DNA of 64,000 nt from Streptococcus oralis subsp. dentisani (GTDB taxonomy: Bacteria; Bacillota; Bacilli; Lactobacillales; Streptococcaceae), in NCBI RefSeq assembly GCF_007475365.1, contig NZ_CP034442.1, positions 248,001-312,000 on the forward strand. Direction: 5' to 3'. The notes under the pieces were generated by a model. The model worked only from the letters and a program-made list of their open reading frames with translations, had not been told where the DNA came from and made no database searches. The position numbers and the translations under genes are program-made. Below, one piece after another: positions 27,214 to 35,621 of the stretch. Position 1 is the stretch's first letter, and each line of letters opens with the position of its first letter.

Positions 27214-27828
27214 ATGATTCAAAATGTTGTTACTTCAATAATCCTGTATTCTGGGACAGCCGTAGACTTACTTATTATCCTAATGTTATTTTTTGCCAAA
27301 AGAAAAAGCAGAAAAGACATCATTAACATCTATTTAGGACAATTTCTAGGCTCTGTTAGTCTAATATTGCTAAGTTTACTTTTTGCATTTGTCTTAAATT
27401 ATATTCCTAGTAAAGAGATTTTAGGTTTGCTCGGTTTGATTCCAATTTTCCTAGGGCTCAAAGTTTTGCTTTTAGGAGATTCTGATGGAGAAGCTATTGC
27501 AAAAGATGGTTTGCGCAAAGATAATAAAAACCTGATTTTTCTAGTCGCTATGATTACTTTTGCAAGTTGTGGTGCTGACAATATTGGTGTTTTTGTCCCA
27601 TATTTTATTACCTTAAATTTAGCGAATTTGATAGTGGCTTTACTTACCTTTCTAGTCATGATTTATCTCTTGGTTTTTTCTGCCCAAAAATTGGCACAAG
27701 TCCCTTCTGTTGGAGAAACTTTGGAAAAATATAGCAGATGGTTTATTGCCGTTGTTTATTTAGGATTGGGGATGTATATTCTGATTGAAAACAACAGCTT
27801 TGACATGCTAAGGACTGTGTTCGGCTAG
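27214..27828 (+). CDS. cadD: cadmium resistance transporter CadD
   Basis: A 204-residue CadD-family membrane protein (LysE superfamily) that exports Cd2+ and perhaps Zn2+. About five hydrophobic segments are seen. The family's opening (VVTSIILYSGTAVDLLIILMLFF), the central IPIFLGLKVLLLG and the conserved FASCGADNIGVFVPYF, whose Cys and Asp probably bind metal, are present. ATG 27214 follows GGGGTG at 27204-27209; an upstream in-frame GTG or TTG would lie in the operator. cadX follows after 11 bases. CadDX occurs on staphylococcal plasmids and streptococcal islands, so horizontal gain is likely. Confidence 0.93.
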   Translation: MIQNVVTSIILYSGTAVDLLIILMLFFAKRKSRKDIINIYLGQFLGSVSLILLSLLFAFVLNYIPSKEILGLLGLIPIFLGLKVLLLGDSDGEAIAKDGLRKDNKNLIFLVAMITFASCGADNIGVFVPYFITLNLANLIVALLTFLVMIYLLVFSAQKLAQVPSVGETLEKYSRWFIAVVYLGLGMYILIENNSFDMLRTVFG

Positions 27829-27839
27829 GAGAAAAAATT

Positions 27840-28178
27840 ATGAAAAAAGATAGTATCTGCCAAGTGAATATTATAAATCAACAAAATGTTACAACCGCAA
27901 CGAACTACCTTGAAAAGGAAAAAGTCCAAAAATCACTTCGCATTTTATCAAAATTTACCGATAATAAACAGATAAATATCATCTTTTATCTCCTTGCCGT
28001 CGAAGAACTCTGTGTCTGCGATATAGCCTGTTTACTAAATCTCAGTATGGCATCTGCCTCCCACCATCTTCGTAAACTAGCCAATCAAAACATCTTGGAC
28101 TCTAGAAGAGAGGGGAAAATTATATATTATTTTATAAAAGATGAGGAAATCAGAGATTTTTTTAATCAACTAGGATAA
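27840..28178 (+). CDS. cadX: ArsR-family cadmium-responsive regulator CadX
   Basis: A 112-residue ArsR/SmtB winged-helix repressor. The metal-sensing motif LCVCDIACLL near residue 58 precedes the DNA-recognition helix region (SMASASHHLRKLANQNILDSRREGK). An N-terminal Cys7 could add a ligand, as in CadC. It is predicted to release the cadDX promoter on binding Cd2+. AGGAGAAAA precedes the ATG, and it is the second gene of cadDX. The 22-base palindrome at 27183-27204 is its likely operator. Confidence 0.92.
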   Translation: MKKDSICQVNIINQQNVTTATNYLEKEKVQKSLRILSKFTDNKQINIIFYLLAVEELCVCDIACLLNLSMASASHHLRKLANQNILDSRREGKIIYYFIKDEEIRDFFNQLG

Positions 28179-28574
28179 CAACTATTTTTACTACTTTTCC
28201 ATGATTATAGGGGATTATATATGAAATTTTTTGATGAAAATTTCCCATAAGAAATACCTACTCGTATCAAATGTTTAAGAAAAAAGTATAATTTAAAGCA
28301 AATCGACCTAGGTAATGCAGCTCAAGTTAGCCAAGTTGAAAAGGGAGGAATTTGAAAGAAAATGTATCTTTGATAGTAGTCATTTATTGTGAAATATGAT
28401 ATATTTATTAATTAGATGGATGAATATTTCTAAAGTTAAATAAAATATGACAGATACATGTTTTTTAGTGTATCTTGTTTGTACTCAAAGTATGAAATGA
28501 ATATCTAATATTTAAGATTAATAAATATTATACGATGAGATAGAATGCTACAAAATGAAAGGTGATGTAATCTG
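28179..28574. other. gene-free stretch with decayed regulator
   Basis: The only recognisable content is the XRE remnant at 28221-28355. The rest is AT-rich with scattered stops on both strands. Confidence 0.5.
28221..28355 (+). pseudogene. N-terminal remnant of an XRE regulator
   Basis: From ATG 28221 the frame reads MKFFDENFP, then an in-frame TAA, then EIPTRIKCLRKKYNLKQIDLGNAAQVSQVEKGG before a TGA. The second part matches the first half of a Cro/CI helix-turn-helix (RIKxLRKKYNLxQxDLG). The rest of the domain is gone, so this is a dead fragment, perhaps left by rearrangement of the island. Confidence 0.65.
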
Positions 28575-29156
28575 ATGAAGAAAGATAGATTAATTGCATT
28601 GACAGATGCGGTTCTAGCAATTATAATGACTATCCTAATCTTAGAATTAGAAAAACCAACGACACCAAGTCTTCAAGCTTTTTGGGATTTACGGCAAAAT
28701 TTCTTTGCTTATTTTCTTTCCTTTTTCTGGTTAGGATCGTTATGGATGGCACTAAACACACTATGGGAAAAGGTTGAGAAAATTTCCCCACAAATTGTTT
28801 GGTGGAATTTGTTTCTTTTATTTTTTGTTTCATTTATGCCCTATGCTACTGGAATCGTTAGTAGTCATTTCATGAACCATACGGCACAGCTCTTTTATGG
28901 ACTGATCGTTATTGTTTCAACGGTAGCAAACTGGTTTTTACATAAAGTAATTGATAAACCCAATATAGATCAGAAAGAATTACTTGAAGCTACCGCACAA
29001 TATAGAAAGTTATTGATACCTGACCTAATAATTAAAGGAGTGGGATTGATTCTATCCTTAATTCTCTATCCTCCGATTATGATGTATAGTGTTTTAATTG
29101 CGGCATTTTACATCATAACTTTAAAAACACTATCTGAAAAAAGAGTGAATAACTAA
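28575..29156 (+). CDS. TMEM175/DUF1211-family membrane protein
   Basis: A 193-residue membrane protein with about five hydrophobic segments. It opens with KKDRLIALTDAVLAIIMTILILEL, the DUF1211/TMEM175 signature, with LTDA in place of the usual FSDA. A conserved NLFLLFFVSFMPYATGI region follows. Bacterial TMEM175 proteins are tetrameric K+ channels, so potassium conduction is the best guess, not proven here. AAAGGTGAT precedes the ATG. It is the last gene of the island before a long gene-free tract. Confidence 0.85.
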   Translation: MKKDRLIALTDAVLAIIMTILILELEKPTTPSLQAFWDLRQNFFAYFLSFFWLGSLWMALNTLWEKVEKISPQIVWWNLFLLFFVSFMPYATGIVSSHFMNHTAQLFYGLIVIVSTVANWFLHKVIDKPNIDQKELLEATAQYRKLLIPDLIIKGVGLILSLILYPPIMMYSVLIAAFYIITLKTLSEKRVNN

Positions 29157-29528
29157 AAAACGGTGACCAAAGTTAGGTGTATTATTTTAATGATTACAGA
29201 CCTAAACTATTCCCCTATTTAGAATCTATTAATTCATATTTTATAAATTAATTAGTAGATATCGTTCTTAAAATCCTTGATATTTCGCTGTTTTTAGTCC
29301 AACTGAAACGCATACTTTCCAAACCAGATTTTAAGAAAGCTCGTAAAGCTAGGTAGTTTTCTAAACGTTAAAAACTAGCTACAATACAGCATTTACAACA
29401 CTTCATGGTTCACACCATTTAATTGAAAGTTATTTAAATTAGATGAAAATTTGTTTTCTGAAAAAGTGGGAAAACATTGATTTTAAGCGAATTTTGAATC
29501 ATATTCGAATGGGAGTTTTTAAAATCAT
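29157..29528. other. gene-free right part of the island
   Basis: I see nothing that codes or folds convincingly here. The tract is AT-rich, with stops in all frames. Confidence 0.5.
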
Positions 29529-29713
29529 GTTTCGGTTGTAAAAGTGCCAAAGTTGATTCTCCATAGGAGAATGATATCTCCTGCTAGTAAATCATCTGCT
29601 AATAGGTCCATGTGTCATTTAGGAACGGGCTTGAGATTTAGTAGCCAAGCTTCGACATCACGATTAAGAGAGATATAGGGCTTGACAGGGTAGTTATCAA
29701 AAGTAGTATTCAT
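29529..29713 (-). pseudogene. N-terminal part of a split SAP-like domain gene
   Basis: On the minus strand ATG 29713 opens MNTTFDNYPVKPYISLNRD and continues WLLNLKPVPK, an in-frame TGA, then HMDLLADDLLAGDIILLW and RINFGTFTTET. The TGA probably replaces an Arg codon. The reading ends in ET, exactly where the C-terminal fragment at 25857 begins (ETWFPKYF). The two fragments therefore derive from one gene of about 165 codons interrupted by the island. The stop and the frameshift in the other half show it is dead. Confidence 0.75.
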
Positions 29714-29797
29714 AAATTTTTTCTTTCTAATTTATCTCTATTAGTCTAATAAATTTCTAAAAAATTTAAAAATTTTTAACTCTGTCAAGTTTTTTTC

Positions 29798-29825
29798 TTG
29801 ACACCTCTCGAAAATCTGTTATAAT
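29798..29825 (+). promoter_or_regulatory. rpsP promoter
   Basis: TTGACA, a 16-base spacer and TATAAT preceded by TGT: a near-perfect promoter about 65 bases before rpsP. Confidence 0.9.
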
Positions 29826-29890
29826 AGAACATGTGCTAAATAGCTTAGCTATTTCACCGAAATAAAAAATAAGAAAAGAGACATTAAAAA

Positions 29891-30163
29891 ATGGCAGTTA
29901 AAATCCGTTTGACTCGTATGGGTTCTAAGAAAAAACCTTTCTACCGTATCAACGTAGCAGACTCACGTTCACCACGTGACGGACGTTTCATCGAAACAGT
30001 TGGAACTTACAACCCACTTGTTGCTGAAAACCAAGTGACTTTGAAAGAAGACCGCGTTCTTGCATGGTTGGCTGATGGAGCTCAACCTTCAGATACAGTT
30101 CGCAACATCCTTTCAAAAGAAGGCGTATTGAAAAAATTCCACGATTCTAAATTCTCAAAATAA
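29891..30163 (+). CDS. rpsP: 30S ribosomal protein S16
   Basis: A 90-residue S16, needed for 30S assembly. [35 protein letters not shown] is the canonical N-terminus. AAAAGAGA precedes the ATG. The leader between promoter and gene contains a palindromic AAATAGCT/AGCTATTT stem near 29838-29855. khpA follows after 19 bases, the usual rpsP-khpA order in Firmicutes. Confidence 0.98.
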   Translation: MAVKIRLTRMGSKKKPFYRINVADSRSPRDGRFIETVGTYNPLVAENQVTLKEDRVLAWLADGAQPSDTVRNILSKEGVLKKFHDSKFSK

Positions 30164-30182
30164 GTTTAAAGTAGGTTGACAG

Positions 30183-30422
30183 ATGGATACGATTGAAAAT
30201 CTCATTATTGCGATTGTGAAACCTTTGATTTCACAACCTGATGCCTTAACTATCAAGATTGAAGACACACCAGAGTTTTTGGAGTATCACTTGGATCTTG
30301 ACCAAAGCGATGTCGGTCGTGTTATCGGTCGTAAGGGTCGCACTATCTCAGCGATAAGAACGATTGTCTACTCTGTCCCAACTGAAGACAAAAAAGTAAG
30401 AATCGTTATCGATGAAAAATAA
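30183..30422 (+). CDS. khpA: KH-domain RNA-binding protein KhpA
   Basis: A 79-residue single KH-domain protein. The RNA-binding GxxG loop lies in [17 protein letters not shown]. In pneumococcus KhpA pairs with KhpB/EloR to control cell elongation. The gene forms an operon with rpsP. Its stop codon abuts a terminator. Confidence 0.95.
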   Translation: MDTIENLIIAIVKPLISQPDALTIKIEDTPEFLEYHLDLDQSDVGRVIGRKGRTISAIRTIVYSVPTEDKKVRIVIDEK

Positions 30423-30451
30423 AAAAAGCGGGACAGATGTCTCGCTTTTTT
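30421..30451 (+). terminator. rpsP-khpA terminator
   Basis: A-run, GCGGGAC/GTCTCGC stem with AGAT loop, then six T residues, directly overlapping the khpA stop. Confidence 0.9.
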
Positions 30452-30465
30452 GTGAGGAAGAGAAG

Positions 30466-30801
30466 ATGAAGGATTTAACGTTTAGACAATTACAAGCTTA
30501 CTTACTAGATCATTACCAGCAATCTCGAACTGAGGAAGGCCTCTTTATCAAGTTAGTGGAGGAAGTCGGAGAAGTAGCCGAGGTCTTGAATGGGCGCTCT
30601 GGTCGAAAAGAGGGTGTCCAGGACTCAAATGAAGAACTAGCCAAAGAACTGGCTGATATCATTCACTACACTGTCGCAATTGCGACCATCAACGATATTG
30701 ACCTAACCAAAACCATCTTTGAGAAAGATAAGAAGGCTGCCATTAAGTATCAGCATGAACGAGATTTGGAAGAATTTTTGGATAACTTCCAAGAGAACTA
30801 G
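30466..30801 (+). CDS. MazG-like nucleotide pyrophosphohydrolase
   Basis: A 111-residue single MazG-like domain, expected to hydrolyse nucleoside triphosphates to monophosphates and pyrophosphate. The EExxE motif appears as KLVEEVGEVAEVLNG at about residues 26-40, and the EELAKELADIIHY helix supplies further acidic metal ligands. ATG 30466 follows GAGGAAG. The longer frame starting at 30412 would overlap khpA and contain the terminator hairpin, so it is rejected. It could be a house-cleaning or nucleotide-signal hydrolase. Substrate unknown. Confidence 0.85.
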   Translation: MKDLTFRQLQAYLLDHYQQSRTEEGLFIKLVEEVGEVAEVLNGRSGRKEGVQDSNEELAKELADIIHYTVAIATINDIDLTKTIFEKDKKAAIKYQHERDLEEFLDNFQEN

Positions 30802-30840
30802 GAGTAATCTCTTTTCACTAATATGAAAGGTTTCTCCTAG
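30798..30840 (+). terminator. weak hairpin after the MazG-like gene
   Basis: CTAGGAG (30798-30804) pairs with CTCCTAG (30834-30840), with partial internal pairing and no T-run. It overlaps the TAG stop. Confidence 0.4.
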
Positions 30841-30874
30841 CTTACGCTAGATAGTAAGAAAGAATGAGAAAGCA

Positions 30875-31426
30875 ATGAGACCAGAGGATTATGCATGGAA
30901 TGAGTTTGAACGAACTGCCTATAAGACTAAAATGAATCACTTACCCAGTCCTTACAAAGTTGCCATTTGGGACGACTCTGAGAAAAGATTGGAACTAGAA
31001 CAAATACTGGATAGACTTCCTCAGAAAGAACTAGCTCGATGGGCATTAGAGAACTCGCGAGATTTCTTATCTTTAATTGATATCGGTGATGAAGGTGAGA
31101 AAAATAAAATAATTCGGCAAGCTTATGAGGCTTTTGATGAGCGATTAAGAAATGAGATTTCACCTTATGAGCTGAGAAAGGTAGGTTTCACAGCAAATCT
31201 CCTCTCTAAAAATGCCCAAAATCAAATCGCTAAGTACGCTGCCAGAGTCTTTGTACAAGCTATTTCAACAGCCCATATGAGAGGACACGCCATCGTTTCC
31301 GCGGATTATGCTATCAAAGTAAGGAATCTCCAAGAGGCAGACAAGTTAGAACTTGTGAGACAAGAACGAGAAAAGCAGATCAGACTGGCTGAATCCTTTT
31401 TAGCTAATGTAATAGATAAACGGTGA
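30875..31426 (+). CDS. Imm5-like putative immunity protein
   Basis: A 183-residue soluble protein whose central and C-terminal parts resemble the Imm5 (putative immunity protein 5) family: LARWALENSRDFLSL near residue 53, then AARVFVQAISTAHMRGHAIVSADYAIKVRNL near 122. Imm5 proteins are predicted antidotes to polymorphic toxins. I see no toxin gene beside it, so it is an orphan. The ribosome site is weak (GAGAAAGC). The similarity is from memory of the family's helix pattern; a profile search is needed. Confidence 0.6.
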   Translation: MRPEDYAWNEFERTAYKTKMNHLPSPYKVAIWDDSEKRLELEQILDRLPQKELARWALENSRDFLSLIDIGDEGEKNKIIRQAYEAFDERLRNEISPYELRKVGFTANLLSKNAQNQIAKYAARVFVQAISTAHMRGHAIVSADYAIKVRNLQEADKLELVRQEREKQIRLAESFLANVIDKR

Positions 31427-31443
31427 AAGAAGGCATAAAATAC

Positions 31444-31472
31444 TAATCCTAGAAATAGCATCTAGGATTTTA
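31444..31472 (+). terminator. hairpin after the Imm5-like gene
   Basis: AATCCTAGA/TCTAGGATT nine-bp stem with a seven-base loop, followed by TTTA. An extended -10 (TGCTAAAAT) follows close downstream. Confidence 0.6.
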
Positions 31473-31555
31473 CTATGCTAAAATGGATAGACAGTCTCAA
31501 AGAATTCTAGTCAATTAATCTTGAGAATAGCTATTTTTAAAGGGAGTAACAATCT

Positions 31556-32458
31556 ATGAACGAGAAAACAAAAGCATACCTAGCTGCTTTATCCTTTTCA
31601 GCCATCATTGGTTTTTCTTTTTTATTTACTAAGATTGCTTTAGGCTATGCCAGTCCTCTCACAAACTTAGCACATCGCTATACAATCGCTGCTTTGGTAT
31701 TGGTCATCCTTCATCAAACAAAACTTATCAATGTGAGTTTAAGTAGAAAAGATATTCTTTCAATTCTGCCTATGAGTCTTTTCTATCCACTCCTCTTCTT
31801 TATTTTCCAATCCTTTGCTTTACAGTATATATCGTCTTCTGAAGCGGGAATTTTACAAGCGCTTGTCCCGATTTTTACTCTCCTTTTAGCATCAGTCTTT
31901 CTCAAGGAAAAGACAAGCTTGCTACAAAAGTTCTTTTTAATTTTATCCGTAGCAGGAGTAGTTTTCATCTTCCTTAGCAAAGGAGCAAACTTTAGCACTG
32001 AAACTGCTAGTTTGGGCTTTCTCTTGATGTTGGGATCTGTTCTCGCCAATGCGATAAACAATATTCTCAGCAAGGCTAAAGGAGGCCGCTATCGGGCCAT
32101 GGATATGACAGCTGTTGTGATATTTGTTGGCTTCGTCACCTTTAATACGCTGAGTCTGACCTCGCACTATCTAGAGGGGAACATATTAGCCTACGTAGAG
32201 CCGCTTGGAAAGCTACCCTATCTGCTTTCCATCCTCTATTTGGGAATTCTAGCCTCTATCGTGACTGGTAGTCTATCTATCTATGCTATTGTTCGACTTG
32301 GAGCATCAACCGTCAGTGTCTTTGGTAATCTTGGAACAGTTTTGACCATTCTAGCTGGGGCTCTTATCCTCCACGAACCGATTTATAGCTACCATGTCAT
32401 CGGAGCAACTTTGATTATTGCTGGAATTTTAGGCATGAATCTGATGAGAAAAAAGTAA
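31556..32458 (+). CDS. EamA-family DMT permease
   Basis: A 300-residue drug/metabolite transporter superfamily protein with ten hydrophobic segments arranged as two EamA repeats (about residues 8-140 and 152-296). Typical features are the N-terminal FSFLFTKIAL, the GILQALVPIFTLLLASVFLKE segment ending the first repeat and SVFGNLGTVLTILAGALILHEP ending the second. It probably exports a small metabolite. Substrate cannot be predicted. AAGGGAG precedes the ATG. It is followed by two hydrolase genes in the same direction but with separate spacers of 85-150 bases. Confidence 0.92.
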   Translation: MNEKTKAYLAALSFSAIIGFSFLFTKIALGYASPLTNLAHRYTIAALVLVILHQTKLINVSLSRKDILSILPMSLFYPLLFFIFQSFALQYISSSEAGILQALVPIFTLLLASVFLKEKTSLLQKFFLILSVAGVVFIFLSKGANFSTETASLGFLLMLGSVLANAINNILSKAKGGRYRAMDMTAVVIFVGFVTFNTLSLTSHYLEGNILAYVEPLGKLPYLLSILYLGILASIVTGSLSIYAIVRLGASTVSVFGNLGTVLTILAGALILHEPIYSYHVIGATLIIAGILGMNLMRKK

Positions 32459-32607
32459 AGATTGCTTAGCAGTCTTTTTCTTTATCTATTTTGTACAGAA
32501 AATTCAAAATTTTTAATGAAATTAAGTTTAGAAAACCATGATTTTAATATAGCATGATAAAATAGATAAAAAGAATGATATTAGGATAAAGAGGAGAGAG
32601 TATAGAA

Positions 32608-33465
32608 ATGAAGCCAAATGATATTGCTGAAGCTATTGCTTTTTATAACAGAGAACCCGAGATGTTGAAACGTCACGTTATAGCGGTCGTAGATTGTGAT
32701 TTGGTTGTTTATCATCGTCCTGGAAACGCAAGTAAAGGACACATTATTTTTTATCATGGAGCTTGTGGACGTAGTCAGATGTGGGCCCACCAGTATGATG
32801 CTTTTGATGGATTTGACCTTTACTTTGTCAATGTTAGAGGGCAGGGTGAATCACCTATGAAAGTTGGCCTACCCGACCTGGAAGGCGCTGTTCAAGATGT
32901 AGATGCTATTTTGTCTTATTTCCGGCTAGATAAGGTGATATTGGTTGGTCATTCTTGGGGAGGAAATCCACTTCAAGAGTACACCTATCGCCATCCAGAA
33001 AGAGTCCTAGCCTTGGTCATGGTAGATAGTTGGGGACAGCATCGTTACCTATCAGATAAAGAAAGAGGTCGAATCAAATATAGTTCTCTTATGTACAAAA
33101 CGATTCCTTGGAAGGTGATTGCTGATAAGAACTCAAAAATGTGTAGTGATAACCCTATCACAAGAGAATTGGTCAAGACGGCCATTATAGAAACTGGGCG
33201 AGATGTTTTCTTGAACCTTGGAATCACAGGTTTCTTGGCAGTCCATGAGATAGAAGGATATAAAGGAAATCCTCCCATGCTATTAGTAAGAGGAGAAAAT
33301 GATTTTCCCAAACACCTAAAAATAATCTATGATGGTATCATTGCTCTAAATCCCAATGCGCATCAAGTAACGATTTCAGACAGCAAACACCAACCGATGA
33401 ATGACCATCCTCAAGAGTTTAATCAGATAGTTGGTGATTTTTTTGAAGAGGTAGTAGCCTTGTAA
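32608..33465 (+). CDS. alpha/beta hydrolase
   Basis: A 285-residue alpha/beta-fold hydrolase. The oxyanion region FYHGACGRSQMWAHQ is near residue 50. The nucleophile elbow GHSWGG (Ser near residue 114) follows a core strand VILVGHSWG. A possible catalytic Asp lies in VRGENDFP and His in SDSKHQPMNDHP. There is no signal peptide. GAGGAGAG precedes the ATG. The substrate is unknown; family members include esterases, lipases and dehalogenases. Confidence 0.88.
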   Translation: MKPNDIAEAIAFYNREPEMLKRHVIAVVDCDLVVYHRPGNASKGHIIFYHGACGRSQMWAHQYDAFDGFDLYFVNVRGQGESPMKVGLPDLEGAVQDVDAILSYFRLDKVILVGHSWGGNPLQEYTYRHPERVLALVMVDSWGQHRYLSDKERGRIKYSSLMYKTIPWKVIADKNSKMCSDNPITRELVKTAIIETGRDVFLNLGITGFLAVHEIEGYKGNPPMLLVRGENDFPKHLKIIYDGIIALNPNAHQVTISDSKHQPMNDHPQEFNQIVGDFFEEVVAL

Positions 33466-33563
33466 GATAGGACCTATCCAACTTGTGAAAATCCCTGGAA
33501 CGTGATAAAATAAAGGATAAGGGTTTTTAATAAATCATTGTTATAGAATGAGTGGATTTCTTT

Positions 33564-34352
33564 ATGAAACGGTTTGAAGTAACTACAAAAATTGGCAGTC
33601 TCTCTGTTACTTATAAAAAGCAAAAGAAAGTGCTTGTTTGTTTAAATGGCGCAGGTTTGCTACCAAGTTATGAAAATTTTTCACTTATACTTGAAAAACT
33701 TCCTTCCACAATTGGTTATTTGACAATTGATTTTCCAAACACAGGTAGGAGTCCGATTCATGACCAATCTGGAAAAAATCTGGACAATCTTATAGACGCG
33801 GTTTATGAAGTACTTGAAGAATTGGCGATTTCTGAATATATACTTTGTGTACATAGTTTGAGTGGAATTTTAGCTTGCAAATTGCTCAACAAATCAATTA
33901 AGTGTCAGGCTTTACTAGCAATTGAACCAACAACTAAAAAAGTAATGTTTTCTGATTTTTCAGAAAATCCCTATCCAGAAATGGAAGAGCAGATGAGGTT
34001 GATTGACGAGTGTGGTCCTGAACTTTATTTTAAGAACTTAACTCAAGCAACATTTAGTCCTGAAACGAATAAAGAAATCTGGAAAATAATGCAAGAAAAA
34101 GGCTCAGAGTTGGAAAATCAAGATACAAAATTTCGAATATCTGGAGAGATTACTGAGGAAGATTTTGAGAATGTATCTATAGAAGCTCATGTCCCTGTAT
34201 TTATTTTTTGTCAGGCTTATAGAGAAAAAGAGTACAGAGACTCAGAATATTGGACTTCCAATACTAAACTCATTTTGGGAGGGAATCACCACTATTTACA
34301 ATGGTCAGAATCAGAAAAAATTGCGACTATTATTCGAGAATTGTCAGAATAA
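33564..34352 (+). CDS. alpha/beta hydrolase-like protein
   Basis: A 262-residue protein of alpha/beta-hydrolase type. CLNGAGLLPSYENF is the oxyanion-type loop, the nucleophile elbow reads CVHSLSG (Ser near residue 100; His-Ser pair kept), and GGNHHYLQW near the C-terminus likely holds the catalytic His. It differs widely from the hydrolase just upstream, so they are not recent duplicates. Codons are more AT-rich than those of the neighbouring rimM-trmD. I place the start at ATG 33564; a GTG at 33552 in the same frame is possible. Substrate unknown. Confidence 0.75.
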   Translation: MKRFEVTTKIGSLSVTYKKQKKVLVCLNGAGLLPSYENFSLILEKLPSTIGYLTIDFPNTGRSPIHDQSGKNLDNLIDAVYEVLEELAISEYILCVHSLSGILACKLLNKSIKCQALLAIEPTTKKVMFSDFSENPYPEMEEQMRLIDECGPELYFKNLTQATFSPETNKEIWKIMQEKGSELENQDTKFRISGEITEEDFENVSIEAHVPVFIFCQAYREKEYRDSEYWTSNTKLILGGNHHYLQWSESEKIATIIRELSE

Positions 34353-34382
34353 GATGGAAAGAAGGAGAGTGCAGGAGACAAG

Positions 34383-34901
34383 ATGAACTACTTTAATGTT
34401 GGGAAAATCGTCAATACGCAGGGTCTGCAGGGTGAGATGCGAGTCTTGTCTGTGACGGATTTTGCTGAAGAACGTTTTAAAAAAGGGGCAGAACTGGCTT
34501 TATTTGATGAAAAAGATCAGTTTGTTCAAACAGTGACCATCGCTAACCACCGTAAGCATAAGAATTTTGACATTATCAAATTCAAAGACATGTACCATAT
34601 CAATGCGATTGAGAAGTACAAGGGTTATAGTCTCAAGGTTGCTGAGGAAGATTTGAACGACTTAGATGATGGAGAATTCTATTATCACGAGATTATAGGT
34701 TTGGAAGTTTACGAGGGAGACAACTTGATTGGAACTATCAAGGAGATTCTGCAACCAGGTGCTAATGATGTCTGGGTGGTCAAGCGAAAAGGCAAGCGTG
34801 ATTTGCTTTTACCTTACATTCCGCCAGTAGTTCTCAATGTTGATATTCCAAACAAGCGGGTCGAAGTGGAAATCTTAGAAGGACTAGATGATGAAGATTG
34901 A
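34383..34901 (+). CDS. rimM: ribosome maturation factor RimM
   Basis: A 172-residue RimM that binds S19 and aids 30S head maturation. The N-terminal RimM domain opens [20 protein letters not shown], and the PRC-barrel half has [15 protein letters not shown] and [18 protein letters not shown]. It overlaps the trmD start by 11 bases, the conserved rimM-trmD pairing. The start has GGAGAC upstream. In many Firmicutes these genes follow rpsP directly; here about 3.9 kb of other genes lie between. Confidence 0.97.
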   Translation: MNYFNVGKIVNTQGLQGEMRVLSVTDFAEERFKKGAELALFDEKDQFVQTVTIANHRKHKNFDIIKFKDMYHINAIEKYKGYSLKVAEEDLNDLDDGEFYYHEIIGLEVYEGDNLIGTIKEILQPGANDVWVVKRKGKRDLLLPYIPPVVLNVDIPNKRVEVEILEGLDDED

Positions 34902-35610
34902 TATTTTAACTCTCTTTCCTGAGATGTTTTCTCCGCTTGAGCACTCAATCGTTGGAAAGGCTCGAGAAAAAGGGCTCTTGGATATCCAGTACCATAATTT
35001 CAGAGAATACGCTGAAAAAGCTCGTCATGTTGATGATGAGCCCTACGGAGGCGGTCAGGGGATGTTGCTCCGAGCCCAACCCATTTTCGATGCCTTTGAT
35101 GCTATTGAAAAGAAACATCCCCGCGTCATTCTTCTCGATCCTGCTGGAAAACAGTTTGATCAGGCTTATGCTGAGGATTTGGCCAAAGAAGAGGAACTGA
35201 TCTTTATCTGCGGTCACTACGAAGGGTATGACGAGCGCATCAAGACCTTGGTAACCGATGAGATTTCTCTAGGAGACTATGTCTTGACTGGTGGTGAATT
35301 GGCGGCTATGACTATGATTGATGCGACTGTTCGCTTGATTCCTGAAGTGATTGGCAAGGAGTCTAGTCATCAGGACGATAGTTTTTCTTCGGGATTGCTC
35401 GAATATCCTCAATACACACGTCCTTATGACTATCGAGGCATGGTGGTTCCAGATGTGCTTATGAGTGGGCACCATGAGAAGATTCGCCAGTGGCGACTTT
35501 ATGAGAGTTTAAAGAAAACCTACGAGCGCAGACCAGATTTGCTAGAAAACTATCAACTAACAGCAGAAGAAGAAAAAATGCTGGCTGAAATCAGAGAAAA
35601 CAAAGAATAA
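34891..35610 (+). CDS. trmD: tRNA (guanine-N1)-methyltransferase
   Basis: A 239-residue SPOUT-class enzyme that makes m1G37 in tRNAs to prevent frameshifting. [42 protein letters not shown] and the trefoil-knot segment [19 protein letters not shown] are all present. Two consecutive ATGs (34888 and 34891) are possible; I take the second because the usual N-terminus is MKIDIL. Translation is coupled to rimM by overlap. Confidence 0.98.
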   Translation: MKIDILTLFPEMFSPLEHSIVGKAREKGLLDIQYHNFREYAEKARHVDDEPYGGGQGMLLRAQPIFDAFDAIEKKHPRVILLDPAGKQFDQAYAEDLAKEEELIFICGHYEGYDERIKTLVTDEISLGDYVLTGGELAAMTMIDATVRLIPEVIGKESSHQDDSFSSGLLEYPQYTRPYDYRGMVVPDVLMSGHHEKIRQWRLYESLKKTYERRPDLLENYQLTAEEEKMLAEIRENKE

Positions 35611-35621
35611 AGGAGAACCTT

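Larger units (their letters stand above)
25858..29528. mobile_element. 3.67-kb accessory island inserted in a gene
   Basis: This segment separates the two halves of one SAP-like gene. It holds an XRE regulator with a membrane protein, cadD-cadX, a dead XRE fragment and a TMEM175-like gene, in AT-rich DNA with long gene-free stretches. The edges show GTCTCG (25853-25858) and GTTTCG (29529-29534), a possible imperfect target duplication. I found no transposase, integrase or long terminal repeats, so the mechanism is unknown; transformation followed by recombination is possible. Confidence 0.65.

Noticed and set aside
25858..29528. Calling the accessory island an ICE, prophage or IS element
   Set aside because: There is no integrase, relaxase, transposase, phage gene or long terminal repeat inside it.
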